Part shown: piece after piece, positions 6,821 through 14,327 of the stretch
How the letters are laid out: every line of letters begins with the position of its first letter
Numbering within the stretch: the stretch's first letter is position 1
DNA from: Streptomyces sp. ISL-94
GTDB lineage: Bacteria; Actinomycetota; Actinomycetes; Streptomycetales; Streptomycetaceae
Direction of reading: 5' to 3'
Assembly: GCF_018614075.1 (NCBI RefSeq)
Contig: NZ_JAGGOZ010000107.1
Span: 1-51,138, forward strand
DNA length: 51,138 nucleotides
The notes under the pieces: model-generated
The model's input: only the letters and a program-made list of their open reading frames with translations
What the model was told of the DNA's origin: nothing
Databases searched by the model: none
Translations under genes and position numbers: made by a program

Positions 6821-9698
6821 CGATGTTCACCAGCTTCGGCGCACGCACGATCACCTTGCGGATCTCCGCGCCGCCCAGCGCCGCGACGACACCCTCATCG
6901 GTCACCGCCAGCTGCTCCAGCTCCGCCTCCGAGATCGTCGGCGACACCTCCAGCCGCGCCTTGACCTTGCCCTTGACCTGCACCACGCACGTCACGCTCT
7001 CGTCCACGACATACGCCGGGTCCGCGACCGGGAAGTCCTGGTGGACGACCGACTCGCTGTGGCCCATGCGGTGCCACAGCTCTTCCGCGATGTGCGGGGC
7101 CAGCGGGGCGACCAGCAGGACCAGCCGCTCGGCGACCGAGCGCTCCAGCGGGCGGCCCGCCTTGGTCAGGAAGTTGTTCAGCTCGGTGATCTTGGCGATG
7201 GCGGTGTTGAACCGCAGCCCCGCCATGTCCGCGCCGGCCCCGTCGATCGCCTTGTGCAGCGCGCGCAGGGTGTCCTCGCCCGGCTCTCCGTCGACGACGG
7301 TGACGGCGCCCGTCTCCTCGTCCACGATGTTGCGCCACAGTCGCTGCAGCAGCCGGTACTGGCCGACGACGGCGCGGGTGTCCCACGGGCGCGAGACGTC
7401 CAGGGGGCCCATCGCCATCTCGTACAGGCGCAGGGTGTCCGCGCCGTACTCCTCGCAGATCTCGTCCGGCGTCACGGCGTTCTTCAGGGACTTGCCCATC
7501 TTGCCGTGCTCACGCTTGACCGGCTCACCCTGGTAGAAGTAGCCGCCGTCGCGCTCCTCGACCTCGGCCGCCGGCACGTACACACCGCGCGCGTCGGTGT
7601 AGGCGTACGCCTGGATCATGCCCTGGTTGAACAGCTTGTGGAACGGCTCCGCCGAGGACACGTGGCCCAGGTCGAACAGCACCTTGGACCAGAAGCGCGC
7701 GTACAGCAGGTGCAGCACCGCGTGCTCGGCGCCGCCCACGTACAGGTCGACACCGCCGTGCGGCGCGTTCTCGCGCGGCCCCATCCAGTACTGCTCGATG
7801 GCCGGGTCGACCAGCGCCGAGGCGTTGTTCGGGTCCAGGTAGCGCAGCTCGTACCAGCAGGAACCGGCCCAGTTGGGCATGGTGTTGGTCTCGCGGCGGT
7901 AGCGCTTGACGCCCGCGCCGTCGCCCAGGTCCAGCTCGACGTCGACCCACGCCTCGTTGCGGGACAGCGGGGTCTCCGGCTTCGAGGCGGCGTCGTCCGG
8001 CTCGAAGGTGCGCGGCGAGTAGTCCTCGACCTCCGGCAGCTCCAGCGGCAGCATCGACTCGGGCAGCGGGTGCGCGACGCCGTCCTCGTCGTAGACGATC
8101 GGGAAGGGCTCGCCCCAGTAGCGCTGACGGCTGAACAGCCAGTCGCGCAGGCGGAAGTTGACGGTCCCCTCGCCGATGCCTCGCGACTCCAGCCACGCGG
8201 TGATCGCGGCCTTCGCCTCGGCGACGTCCAGGCCGTCCAGGGAGATGCCCTCGCCCACGGAGTTGACCAGTACGGCGTCGGGCGCGACGAACGCGTCGTC
8301 CCACTCCGCCGGGTCGGTGCCGCGCCCGTCGGTCGGGGCGACCACGCAGCGCATCGGCAGCTCGAAGGCGCGCGCGAACTCGAAGTCGCGGCCGTCGTGC
8401 GCCGGGACCGCCATGATCGCGCCGGTGCCGTAGCCCATCAGCACGTAGTCGGCGATGAAGACCGGGACCTTCTCGCCGCTGACCGGGTTGACCGCGTACT
8501 CGCCGGTGAAGACACCGGTCTTGTCCTTGGCCTCGGCCTGCCGCTCGACGTCCGACTTCGAGGCGGCCTGCTTGCGGTACGCCGCGACGGCCTCGGCCGG
8601 GGTGGCATACCCGCCGGTCCACACCTCGTGGGTGCCCTCGGGCCAGGCGGCCGGGATGAACTTCTCGACCAGCGGGTGCTCGGGCGCCAGGACCATGTAG
8701 GTCGCGCCGAACAGCGTGTCGGGGCGGGTGGTGAAGACGGTGATGGCCTCGTCGCCCAGCGCGAAGTCGACGCGCGCGCCCTCGCTGCGGCCGATCCAGT
8801 TCCGCTGCTGCAGCTTGATGGCCTCGGGCCAGTCCAGCGCGTCCAGGTCGTCCAGCAGCCGGTCCGCGTACGCGGTGATCCGCATGTTCCACTGGCTCAG
8901 CCGCGACTTGAAGACCGGGAAGTTGCCGCGCTCGGAACGGCCGTCCGCGGTGACCTCCTCGTTGGCCAGGACGGTGCCCAGCCCGGGGCACCAGTTCACG
9001 GGCGCGTCCGAGGCGTACGCCAGCCGGTACTCGTTCAGTACGTCGGCCCGCTCGCCCGCGGTCAGGCCGGCCCAGGCGCGGCCGCCGGGGACCTCGCGGG
9101 AGCCGTTCTCGAAGGCGACGACCAGCTCGGTGATCGGGCGGGCCTTCTTCGCGTCCGCGTCGTACCAGGAGTTGTAGATCTGCAGGAAGATCCACTGGGT
9201 CCACTTGTAGTAGTCCGGGTCGATCGTCGCGAAGGAGCGGCGCTTGTCGTGGCCCAGACCCAGCCGGCGCAGCTGGACCTTCATGTTCTCGATGTTCGCC
9301 TCGGTGGACACGCGCGGGTGCGTGCCGGTCTGCACGGCGTACTGCTCGGCCGGCAGGCCGAAGGCGTCGAAGCCCAGGGTGTGCAGGACGTTGTGGCCGG
9401 TCATCCGCTGGTGGCGGGCGAAGACGTCGGTGGCGATGTACCCGAGCGGGTGGCCGACGTGCAGCCCCGCACCGGACGGGTACGGGAACATGTCCATGAT
9501 GAACTTCTTGGGCCGCGCGACGACCGCGGCCGCTTGAATCGGATCAGGGCCGGCCAGGTCACCGGTCGGGTTCGGGGCCTCGTAGGTGCCCTGCGCGTCC
9601 CATACGTCCTGCCAGCGTGCCTCGATGTCGGCGGCCATGGCAGCCGTGTAGCGGTGCGCCTCGGCCGCCTCGGGGGCCGGGGTGTTCGTCTCGCTCAT
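6813..9698 (-). CDS. leuS: Leucyl-tRNA synthetase
   Basis: This 961-residue class I aminoacyl-tRNA synthetase charges tRNA-Leu. The HIGH-type signature is in PYPSGAGLHVGHPLGYIA, the KMSKS-type loop reads HGKMGKSLKNAVTPDE (KMGKS variant), and the CP1 editing domain includes FTTRPDTLFGATYMVLAPEH and the GTGAIMAVPAHDGRDFEFA segment. The C-terminal anticodon-binding and leucine-specific domains run to KLVNIVI. I chose the ATG at 9698 (MSETNTPAPEAAEAHRY). The in-frame extension upstream would read through a leader peptide region, a terminator and a tRNA. Expression is predicted to be controlled by the attenuator at 9749-9864. Confidence 0.97.
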   Translation of the reverse strand: MSETNTPAPEAAEAHRYTAAMAADIEARWQDVWDAQGTYEAPNPTGDLAGPDPIQAAAVVARPKKFIMDMFPYPSGAGLHVGHPLGYIATDVFARHQRMTGHNVLHTLGFDAFGLPAEQYAVQTGTHPRVSTEANIENMKVQLRRLGLGHDKRRSFATIDPDYYKWTQWIFLQIYNSWYDADAKKARPITELVVAFENGSREVPGGRAWAGLTAGERADVLNEYRLAYASDAPVNWCPGLGTVLANEEVTADGRSERGNFPVFKSRLSQWNMRITAYADRLLDDLDALDWPEAIKLQQRNWIGRSEGARVDFALGDEAITVFTTRPDTLFGATYMVLAPEHPLVEKFIPAAWPEGTHEVWTGGYATPAEAVAAYRKQAASKSDVERQAEAKDKTGVFTGEYAVNPVSGEKVPVFIADYVLMGYGTGAIMAVPAHDGRDFEFARAFELPMRCVVAPTDGRGTDPAEWDDAFVAPDAVLVNSVGEGISLDGLDVAEAKAAITAWLESRGIGEGTVNFRLRDWLFSRQRYWGEPFPIVYDEDGVAHPLPESMLPLELPEVEDYSPRTFEPDDAASKPETPLSRNEAWVDVELDLGDGAGVKRYRRETNTMPNWAGSCWYELRYLDPNNASALVDPAIEQYWMGPRENAPHGGVDLYVGGAEHAVLHLLYARFWSKVLFDLGHVSSAEPFHKLFNQGMIQAYAYTDARGVYVPAAEVEERDGGYFYQGEPVKREHGKMGKSLKNAVTPDEICEEYGADTLRLYEMAMGPLDVSRPWDTRAVVGQYRLLQRLWRNIVDEETGAVTVVDGEPGEDTLRALHKAIDGAGADMAGLRFNTAIAKITELNNFLTKAGRPLERSVAERLVLLVAPLAPHIAEELWHRMGHSESVVHQDFPVADPAYVVDESVTCVVQVKGKVKARLEVSPTISEAELEQLAVTDEGVVAALGGAEIRKVIVRAPKLVNIVI

Positions 9699-9748
9699 GA
9701 TTTCTGAAGCTCCATCGATCGTCTCTGCCGTCTCTGCCTGCCCAAACG

Positions 9749-9772
9749 AAAAAACCCCTCGCACAGGAGGGG
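9749..9772 (-). terminator. Attenuator terminator upstream of leuS
   Basis: On the minus strand a 6-base-pair stem (CCCCTC pairing with GAGGGG, 9767-9772 with 9755-9760; 6-base loop) is followed directly by six T residues (9754-9749), a textbook intrinsic terminator. It lies between the Leu leader peptide and the leuS start. A second pairing is possible between 9798-9805 and 9753-9760 (8 pairs, one G-U). It would occupy the terminator's 3' arm and so act as an antiterminator. Confidence 0.85.
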
Positions 9773-9785
9773 ACGCCGCGCCGAT

Positions 9786-9808
9786 GCCGACCGTCTCGAG
9801 GGGTCGGC
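9786..9808 (-). promoter_or_regulatory. Pause/antiterminator hairpin of the leuS leader
   Basis: A perfect 7-base-pair stem (GCCGACC with GGTCGGC; 9802-9808 with 9786-9792) follows the Leu leader peptide stop. Part of its 5' arm and loop (9798-9805) can instead pair with the terminator 3' arm. This hairpin and the antiterminator are therefore mutually exclusive, as in ribosome-mediated attenuation. Confidence 0.65.
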
Positions 9809-9813
9809 ACTGA

Positions 9814-9852
9814 TCAGCGCGGCTCGGTAAGCAGAAGGCGTACGGCACGCAT
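9814..9852 (-). CDS. Leucine leader peptide MRAVRLLLTEPR
   Basis: This 12-residue ORF, ATG at 9852 to TGA at 9814, contains three consecutive Leu codons (CTT CTG CTT), followed by the hairpin and intrinsic terminator before leuS. By analogy with amino-acid attenuators, ribosome stalling at the Leu codons when charged tRNA-Leu is scarce would favour the antiterminator and raise LeuRS synthesis. A TACCCT hexamer ends 6 bases before the A of the ATG, so the transcript is probably leaderless. The peptide has no other evident role. Confidence 0.82.
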   Translation of the reverse strand: MRAVRLLLTEPR

Positions 9853-9858
9853 GGCGTC

Positions 9859-9864
9859 AGGGTA
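9859..9864 (-). promoter_or_regulatory. -10 element of the leuS leader transcript
   Basis: TACCCT on the minus strand fits TANNNT. It sits at -12 to -7 if transcription begins at the A of the leader-peptide ATG (9852), the classical leaderless spacing. No Shine-Dalgarno sequence precedes that ATG and no strong -35 hexamer is visible. Confidence 0.6.
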
Positions 9865-9915
9865 CCGCAGCGGCCCCCGCGGGCGCTCAGCCGTTCCGAA
9901 GGGCGAGCACAACGA

Positions 9916-9948
9916 GAAGCGGGCCACCCGATCCGGGTGGCCCGCTTC
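9916..9948 (-). terminator. Terminator downstream of the first tRNA-Ala
   Basis: A nearly perfect inverted repeat (gaagcgggccacccg with cgggtggcccgcttc; about 15 base pairs, 3-base loop) starts 11 bases beyond the tRNA 3' end on the minus strand. It lies upstream of the leuS leader promoter and should insulate the two. Confidence 0.8.
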
Positions 9949-9958
9949 TTCTTCACTG

Positions 9959-10031
9959 TGGAGCTAAGGAGAATTGAACTCCTGACCTCCTGCATGCCAT
10001 GCAGGCGCTCTACCAACTGAGCTATAGCCCC
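9959..10031 (-). tRNA. tRNA-Ala (anticodon GGC)
   Basis: This 73-base cloverleaf reads GGGGCTATAGCTCAGTTGG at its 5' end. The anticodon stem CCTGC/GCAGG holds the loop ATGGCAT, giving anticodon GGC. The acceptor stem carries the G3-U70 wobble pair, the classic alanine identity element, and the T arm contains GTTCAATTC. CCA is not encoded. A second identical copy lies at 10565-10637. Confidence 0.97.
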
Positions 10032-10186
10032 TTGTCCTGCTTGCCGCTTCGGTTTCCCTTGCCGGTTCCCCTTGGCGACGTCCCAAACATTACACGGTCA
10101 TGGCCCTGGTCCAAAAATCGGTTTCCGCCGGCCCCGAGCCATGCCCGATTTAACCCATCTCGTCATGCCGTCACGCCGTCAGGCCG

Positions 10187-10420
10187 TCACGCTCTCGCGA
10201 ACTGATAGAACCGCTTGAGCGTGCAGTGCTCGTCGAGCAGCCGGCCGTAGATCGGCTCCCCCTCCAGCTCGCGGTACGTCTCGATCGGGTCGCCTTTTAT
10301 GATCAGCGCCCGCGCGCATTCCTCGCACCAGTACTGGTAGTCGGGGTTGACCGGGTCCATGTCCCGCACGATCGGCGTGCCGTTGTTGCACCAGTCGCAC
10401 CGGCGCCGGTGTGCACCCAT
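10187..10420 (-). CDS. Small zinc-ribbon-like conserved protein
   Basis: This 77-residue protein has two CxxC pairs (RRRCDWCNNGTP and YWCEECARAL), which suggest one bound zinc ion. The C-terminal half is helical and charged (DPIETYRELEGEPIYGRLL, then HCTLKRFYQFARA). I recognise no enzyme motif; it may bind nucleic acid or protein. It is a lone gene between the two tRNA-Ala genes on the same strand. The ATG at 10420 is about 10 bases behind a gggaggg stretch. Codon usage looks normal for the window. Confidence 0.8.
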   Translation of the reverse strand: MGAHRRRCDWCNNGTPIVRDMDPVNPDYQYWCEECARALIIKGDPIETYRELEGEPIYGRLLDEHCTLKRFYQFARA

Positions 10421-10520
10421 CCGTCAGCGACTCCCTCCCGCATCGGGCCGTCGTCTCCCCCTCCGGCGGTCCCGATTCTGCCATGCCGGTGCGGGCCGGG
10501 TCAGCAAACGCAAAGGGTAC

Positions 10521-10559
10521 AAAAGCAAGGATCCCGCCCCCTATTGGGGACGGGATCCT
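10521..10559 (-). terminator. Terminator downstream of the second tRNA-Ala
   Basis: The inverted repeat aggatcccg/cgggatcct (10528-10536 with 10551-10559) has an inner CCCC/GGGG stem and loop, and is followed on the minus strand by a TTTT tract (10524-10521). It begins 6 bases beyond the tRNA 3' end. Confidence 0.85.
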
Positions 10560-10564
10560 GATTG

Positions 10565-10637
10565 TGGAGCTAAGGAGAATTGAACTCCTGACCTCCTGCA
10601 TGCCATGCAGGCGCTCTACCAACTGAGCTATAGCCCC
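10565..10637 (-). tRNA. tRNA-Ala (anticodon GGC), second identical copy
   Basis: The 73-base sequence is identical to the gene at 9959-10031: anticodon GGC, G3-U70 pair, no encoded CCA. The two copies are 606 bases apart start to start, and each has its own terminator. Flanking sequences differ beyond the tRNA except for a few bases. Confidence 0.97.
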
Positions 10638-10691
10638 GCTCTCCGCCGCGCTCCCCCCGGTCTCCGGTGTTCTGCGCTGCGAACAAGAAGA

Positions 10692-10721
10692 ACTCTAGCC
10701 TGCGCCCAGCCGGAAAGTGAA
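10692..10721 (-). promoter_or_regulatory. Likely promoter of the second tRNA-Ala
   Basis: On the minus strand TTCACT (10721-10716), an 18-base spacer and TAGAGT (10697-10692) resemble a housekeeping sigma promoter. It lies 55 bases before the tRNA 5' end, leaving a leader for RNase P removal. Confidence 0.45.
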
Positions 10722-10761
10722 ATCCGGGTGGCAGCCCCGGCGGGGAGCGGTCGGGAGTCGA

Positions 10762-11418
10762 TCAGTCGTCGTCGCCGAGCACCGGTTCCGGCAGCGTGCC
10801 GGCGTTGTGCTCCATCAGACGCCAGCCGCGCGCGCCCTCGCCGAGGACGGACCAGCAGCAGTTGGAGAGCCCGCCCAGGCTCTCCCAGTCGTACGACTCC
10901 AGGCCCAGCAGGCGGCCGATGGTCGTGCGGATGGTGCCGCCGTGGCTGACCACGACGAGCGTGCCGCCCTCCGGCAGCCGGCCGGCGTGCCCCAGCACGA
11001 CCGGCGCCGCGCGGTCGGCGACCTCGGTCTCCAGCTCGCCGCCGCCCCTGCGGACCGGCTCGCCGCGCTTCCACGCCGCGTACTGCTCTCCGTACTTCGC
11101 GAGGATCTCGTCGTGCGTGAGGCCCTGCCACTCGCCGGCGTAGGTCTCGCGCAGCGCCGGGTCGTGCGTCACGGTCAGCCCGGTGACGGCGGCCAGCTCG
11201 GCGGCCGTGTCAGAGGCGCGCCGCAGGTCGGAGGCCACGATGGCGTCCGGCTTCAGCGAAGCGAGCAGCCGCGCCGAGCGGCGCGCCTGCGCCACACCGG
11301 CCTCGGTCAGCTCGATGTCGGTGGAGCCCTGGAAGCGGCGCTCCAGGTTCCACGAAGTCTGGCCGTGTCGCCAGAGGACGATCTTCCGGCCGGTCTTTCC
11401 GGTGGCGGTCGTGCTCAG
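10762..11418 (-). CDS. Histidine phosphatase family protein (apparent CTG start)
   Basis: This 218-residue protein of the phosphoglycerate-mutase-like family has the phosphohistidine motif IVLWRHGQTSWN near residue 15. Further catalytic residues lie in IVASDLRRASDTA (Arg), LRETYAGEWQGLTHDEI (Glu) and VVVSHGGTIRTTIG (second His). The substrate cannot be told from sequence. Start: in this frame a TGA lies at 11427-11425, and no ATG, GTG or TTG follows before the RHG motif; the first GTG (11295) falls after it. The CTG at 11418-11416 overlaps the rsfS stop TGA (CTGA), mimicking the usual ATGA/GTGA coupling, so I take CTG as the start. It is co-transcribed with rsfS. Confidence 0.87.
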   Translation of the reverse strand: MSTTATGKTGRKIVLWRHGQTSWNLERRFQGSTDIELTEAGVAQARRSARLLASLKPDAIVASDLRRASDTAAELAAVTGLTVTHDPALRETYAGEWQGLTHDEILAKYGEQYAAWKRGEPVRRGGGELETEVADRAAPVVLGHAGRLPEGGTLVVVSHGGTIRTTIGRLLGLESYDWESLGGLSNCCWSVLGEGARGWRLMEHNAGTLPEPVLGDDD

Positions 11419-11861
11419 AACAGATCACCGTCCATGTCGTCGTCGCCTGCCGCCTCGCGCAGCTTGGCGTGCTCCTCGGCCTTGCCGATGGTGAGCTTGG
11501 CGTCCTCGGGCAGCTCGATCTCGGGGCAGTCCTTCCACAGGCGCTCCAGCGCGTAGAAGACCCGCTCCTCGCTGTGCTGCACGTGGACGACGATGTCGAC
11601 GTAGTCGAGCAGGATCCAGCGGGCGTCGCGGTCGCCCTCGCGGCGCACCGGCTTGGCGCCGAGCTCCTTGAGCAGTCGCTCCTCGATCTCGTCCACGATC
11701 GACTTGACCTGGCGGTCGTTGGGCGCGGATGCGAGCAGGAAGGCGTCGGTGATCGACAGCACGTCGCTGACGTCGTACGCGATGATGTCGTGCGCGAGCC
11801 GGTCGGCCGCTGCCTGGGCAGCGGTGGTGATGAGCTCGATGGAGCGGTCCGTGGCGGTCAC
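11415..11861 (-). CDS. rsfS: Ribosome silencing factor RsfS (Iojap family)
   Basis: This 148-residue protein shows the RsfS/Iojap features: DIIAYDVSDVLSITDAFLL, SAPNDRQVKSIVDEIEERL, KPVRREGDRDARWILLDY and VVHVQHSEERVFYALERLW. RsfS binds ribosomal protein L14 and blocks subunit joining when nutrients are scarce. It has an acidic C-terminal tail (DDDMDGDLF). The start is GTG at 11861 and no strong Shine-Dalgarno sequence is seen. It follows the LCP-like gene and a strong palindrome, and overlaps the phosphatase start. The nadD-lcp-rsfS-phosphatase order is typical of Streptomyces. Confidence 0.95.
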   Translation of the reverse strand: MTATDRSIELITTAAQAAADRLAHDIIAYDVSDVLSITDAFLLASAPNDRQVKSIVDEIEERLLKELGAKPVRREGDRDARWILLDYVDIVVHVQHSEERVFYALERLWKDCPEIELPEDAKLTIGKAEEHAKLREAAGDDDMDGDLF

Positions 11862-11920
11862 TGGCCATGCTTTCGGGTTGGCGGGCAGATCCTTACAAGG
11901 GTCTCATGTACCGCCGACCC

Positions 11921-11948
11921 CGCCCGCGCGGAACGTTCCGCGCGGGCG
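11921..11948. terminator. Perfect 28-base palindrome after the LCP-like gene
   Basis: cgcccgcgcggaac is followed immediately by its exact complement (14 + 14 bases, no spacer). It starts 21 bases beyond the LCP-like stop and 60 bases before the rsfS start. There is no U-tract, so termination may be partial and rsfS could be reached by read-through. Confidence 0.6.
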
Positions 11949-11969
11949 ACCCTGTGCTCCGGGGCCCGG

Positions 11970-13634
11970 TCAGGACGGCTTGTAGTCCTTGCCCAGGATC
12001 ACCACGACATCCGCGTTCACCGCGTTCTCGCCCTTCTTCACGACCGTCTCCGGCAGCCCCAGCGTCTTGGCGACCTCGATGGCCCGGTCCCGCTGCGTGT
12101 CGTCCTGGTACGTGATCTGCGAGGTGGCGGCGGTCTTGTCGGCCTTGCCGCCCTCCACGAAGGTGTAGCCGCCGTTCAGCAGGGCCGCCTTGGCCGCGAC
12201 CTGCGTCTTCTCGTCGCCGGTGGCGTCCTTGAGGCCGACGCGCGGGGTGGCACCGGGCTGCGCCGCCGCGACCGAGCCGCCGAGGACCTCCTTGACGACC
12301 TTCTGGGTGGCGTCGTCCGTCAGCGTCCCGTCCGGCTTCACCGTGAGGACGTCGGTGCGGTACGCGCCCACCTTGGCGTGCGCGCCGAGGCGGGACAGCA
12401 GCGCGCCGAGGGTCTGCGCGTTCAGGGCCGGGTCGAGGATCTGGCCCATGCTCTCGACCGTGAGGGCGGCCGCCTTCGGGTCGCTCGGCACCTTGCGCAG
12501 GACGGCGTAGAGCACCTTGCCCATACGGTCCAGCTGCTTGGCCTCCGGTTCGCCCTGGGGCCGGTACGTGGCGTAGGCGACGGCCATCGCGCCGCTCAGG
12601 CTCTGCTTCTGGCCCTGGGCGACGGCCGGGGCCTTGGCCGCGTCGTCGGCCGGGACCGCGGTGTCGGTGTCGACCTCGATGCCGCCGACCAGCTCGACCA
12701 GGTTCTCCAGGAAGGGGGTGTCCAGGCGCCAGGTGCCGCCGATGCGGGTGCCGAGCACCGAGTCGAGGGACTCTCGGGTGCCGAGGCCGCCCTCCTCGAC
12801 CGCCTTGCCGAGGCCGGTGCTGATGCCGTCCGGGCCGGGGACGCCGAGCGTGTTGGGCAGCAGTACGGTGGCGCCCTGCTGCGCGGTGACGTTGTCGACG
12901 AGCAGCGCCGAGGAGGTGCCGCCCTTCTTGGTGTTGTGCAGGTGGACGACGATCATGTCCCGCTTCTGCGCCCCGGCATCGGCGGTGGCGCCGGTCTTCT
13001 TCTCCGGGCCGTCGAGGAACGGCAGCCTGCCCGCGTACCAGAGGTAGCCGAGGCCGCCGACGACGAACAGGGCGAGGACGACGATCAGCGCGACCACCCG
13101 GTTGCGGCCGCGGCGGCGGGCCTCCTCGCGGCGCTCGGTCCGGCTCTCGGTGAACTTGAGCCAGTCGATGACGTCCTCGGACTCCTCGTCCGGCTCTTCG
13201 ATGAAGGAGAACTGCTCGGTGCGGTACTCGGGTGCCTGGCGCGGCTCGGGGACGTGCGCCGCGGCCGGCTGCGGCCGCTCCCGCTCGGGCCGGCGCTCGG
13301 GCCGCGGCGGCTCGGGGGCGGGCTGCTGCGGGATCCACTGCTGGGTCTGCTGCGGCTCGTACCCGTAGGAGGGCGGCTGGGCGTACTCCCGCTGCGCGTA
13401 CTCCTGGGCGGCCGGCTGCGGCGGGTAGTACTGCTGCCTGCCGTAGCTCTGCTGATGCTGCTCGTAGCCGTACTGCTGCTGCTGCGGCTCGTACGGTTGT
13501 TCGTACTGCTGCTCGTACTGCGGGGTGGATTGGGCGGGCACCTGGCCGTACACCGGCCGCCCGTACGCGTCGTAGCCGATGAGCTGCTGCTCCTGACCGG
13601 CGTACGGGTCGTACGACTCCTGTCGGTCGTTCAC
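11970..13634 (-). CDS. LCP-like (LytR-CpsA-Psr) membrane protein with LytR_C domain
   Basis: This 554-residue protein has a Gln/Tyr/Pro-rich cytoplasmic region (1-135), an acidic-basic stretch, one membrane segment (about 178-200, VVALIVVLALFVVGGLGYLW), an extracytoplasmic LCP-like domain (about 220-440) and a C-terminal LytR_C domain (about 455-552, GGYTFVEGGKADKTAATSQI; VILGKDYKPS at the end). LCP enzymes attach glycopolymers to peptidoglycan, but here the usual catalytic arginine/aspartate motif near the start of the domain is replaced by VVHLHNTKKGGTSSALLVD. Activity is therefore doubtful, and a scaffolding or regulatory role is possible. GTG start at 13634, 24 bases after nadD. It lies about 7 kb from the glycopolymer cluster at 20923-29371, so a shared pathway is plausible. 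Confidence 0.85.
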   Translation of the reverse strand: MNDRQESYDPYAGQEQQLIGYDAYGRPVYGQVPAQSTPQYEQQYEQPYEPQQQQYGYEQHQQSYGRQQYYPPQPAAQEYAQREYAQPPSYGYEPQQTQQWIPQQPAPEPPRPERRPERERPQPAAAHVPEPRQAPEYRTEQFSFIEEPDEESEDVIDWLKFTESRTERREEARRRGRNRVVALIVVLALFVVGGLGYLWYAGRLPFLDGPEKKTGATADAGAQKRDMIVVHLHNTKKGGTSSALLVDNVTAQQGATVLLPNTLGVPGPDGISTGLGKAVEEGGLGTRESLDSVLGTRIGGTWRLDTPFLENLVELVGGIEVDTDTAVPADDAAKAPAVAQGQKQSLSGAMAVAYATYRPQGEPEAKQLDRMGKVLYAVLRKVPSDPKAAALTVESMGQILDPALNAQTLGALLSRLGAHAKVGAYRTDVLTVKPDGTLTDDATQKVVKEVLGGSVAAAQPGATPRVGLKDATGDEKTQVAAKAALLNGGYTFVEGGKADKTAATSQITYQDDTQRDRAIEVAKTLGLPETVVKKGENAVNADVVVILGKDYKPS

Positions 13635-13658
13635 CGCGGGGCCCCTCTCTCCGGAAGC

Positions 13659-14276
13659 TCAGGCTCCCCGGTACAGCTCACGCTTGTCGATGTAGCGCAC
13701 CACGCCATCCGGCACCAAGTACCAGACAGGATCCCCCTCGGCGACCCGTGCGCGGCAGTCCGTGGAGGAAATCGCCAGCGCGGGCACCTCGACCAGGGAC
13801 ACCCCGCCCTCGGGCAGGCCGTCGTCGGTGAGCACATGACCCGGCCGGGTGACTCCGATGAAATGGGCGAGCGAGAAGAGCTCGTCGGCGTTCCGCCAGG
13901 TCAGGATCTGTGCGAGCGCGTCGGCGCCCGTGATGAAGAACAGGTCGGCGTCGCCGTTCAGCGCCTTCAGGTCCCGCAGCGTGTCGATCGTGTACGTCGG
14001 CCCGCCGCGGTCGATGTCGATGCGGCTGACCGAGAACTGCGGGTTCGAGGCCGTGGCGATGACCGTCATCAGGTAGCGGTCCTCGGCGGGCGACACGGCC
14101 CGCTGCGACTTCTGCCACGGCTCGCCGGTCGGTACGAACACCACCTCGTCGAGGTGGAAAAGGGCGGCGACCTCGCTGGCGGCCACCAGGTGTCCGTGGT
14201 GGATCGGGTCGAACGTCCCGCCCATCACGCCGAGCCGGCGCTTGACCGGGCCGGTAGGCACTTCCTGCTCTCCCAT
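13659..14276 (-). CDS. nadD: Nicotinate-nucleotide adenylyltransferase
   Basis: This 205-residue nucleotidyltransferase converts nicotinate mononucleotide plus ATP to deamido-NAD. The signature motifs are GVMGGTFDPIHHGHLVAASE (HxGH type) and ALAISSTDCRARVAEGDPVW (ISSTxxR type), with FITGADALAQILTW in the middle. The ATG at 14276 adds a short tail (MGEQEVPTGPVKRR) before the Rossmann core, as is usual in Streptomyces. It is the likely first gene of the nadD-lcp-rsfS-phosphatase run, with 51 bases to the small membrane gene upstream. Confidence 0.97.
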   Translation of the reverse strand: MGEQEVPTGPVKRRLGVMGGTFDPIHHGHLVAASEVAALFHLDEVVFVPTGEPWQKSQRAVSPAEDRYLMTVIATASNPQFSVSRIDIDRGGPTYTIDTLRDLKALNGDADLFFITGADALAQILTWRNADELFSLAHFIGVTRPGHVLTDDGLPEGGVSLVEVPALAISSTDCRARVAEGDPVWYLVPDGVVRYIDKRELYRGA

Positions 14277-14327
14277 GAGCGCAGAGCCTACTGGCCCGGT
14301 GGCGCGGGCACTGCGGGCGGACGAGGC

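Noticed and set aside
9700..9870. T-box riboswitch upstream of leuS
   Set aside because: No T-box sequence (such as the conserved AGGGUGG-type motif) is seen. The Leu codon run and terminator fit leader-peptide attenuation better.
9699..10016. N-terminal extension of LeuRS by about 106 residues
   Set aside because: It would translate through the leader region, terminator and tRNA-Ala. The start at 9698 gives a normal LeuRS length and N-terminus.
10187..10622. 147-codon minus-strand frame overlapping the second tRNA-Ala
   Set aside because: It runs through tRNA sequence in a different frame from the 77-residue zinc-ribbon gene. The latter has the cysteine motifs.
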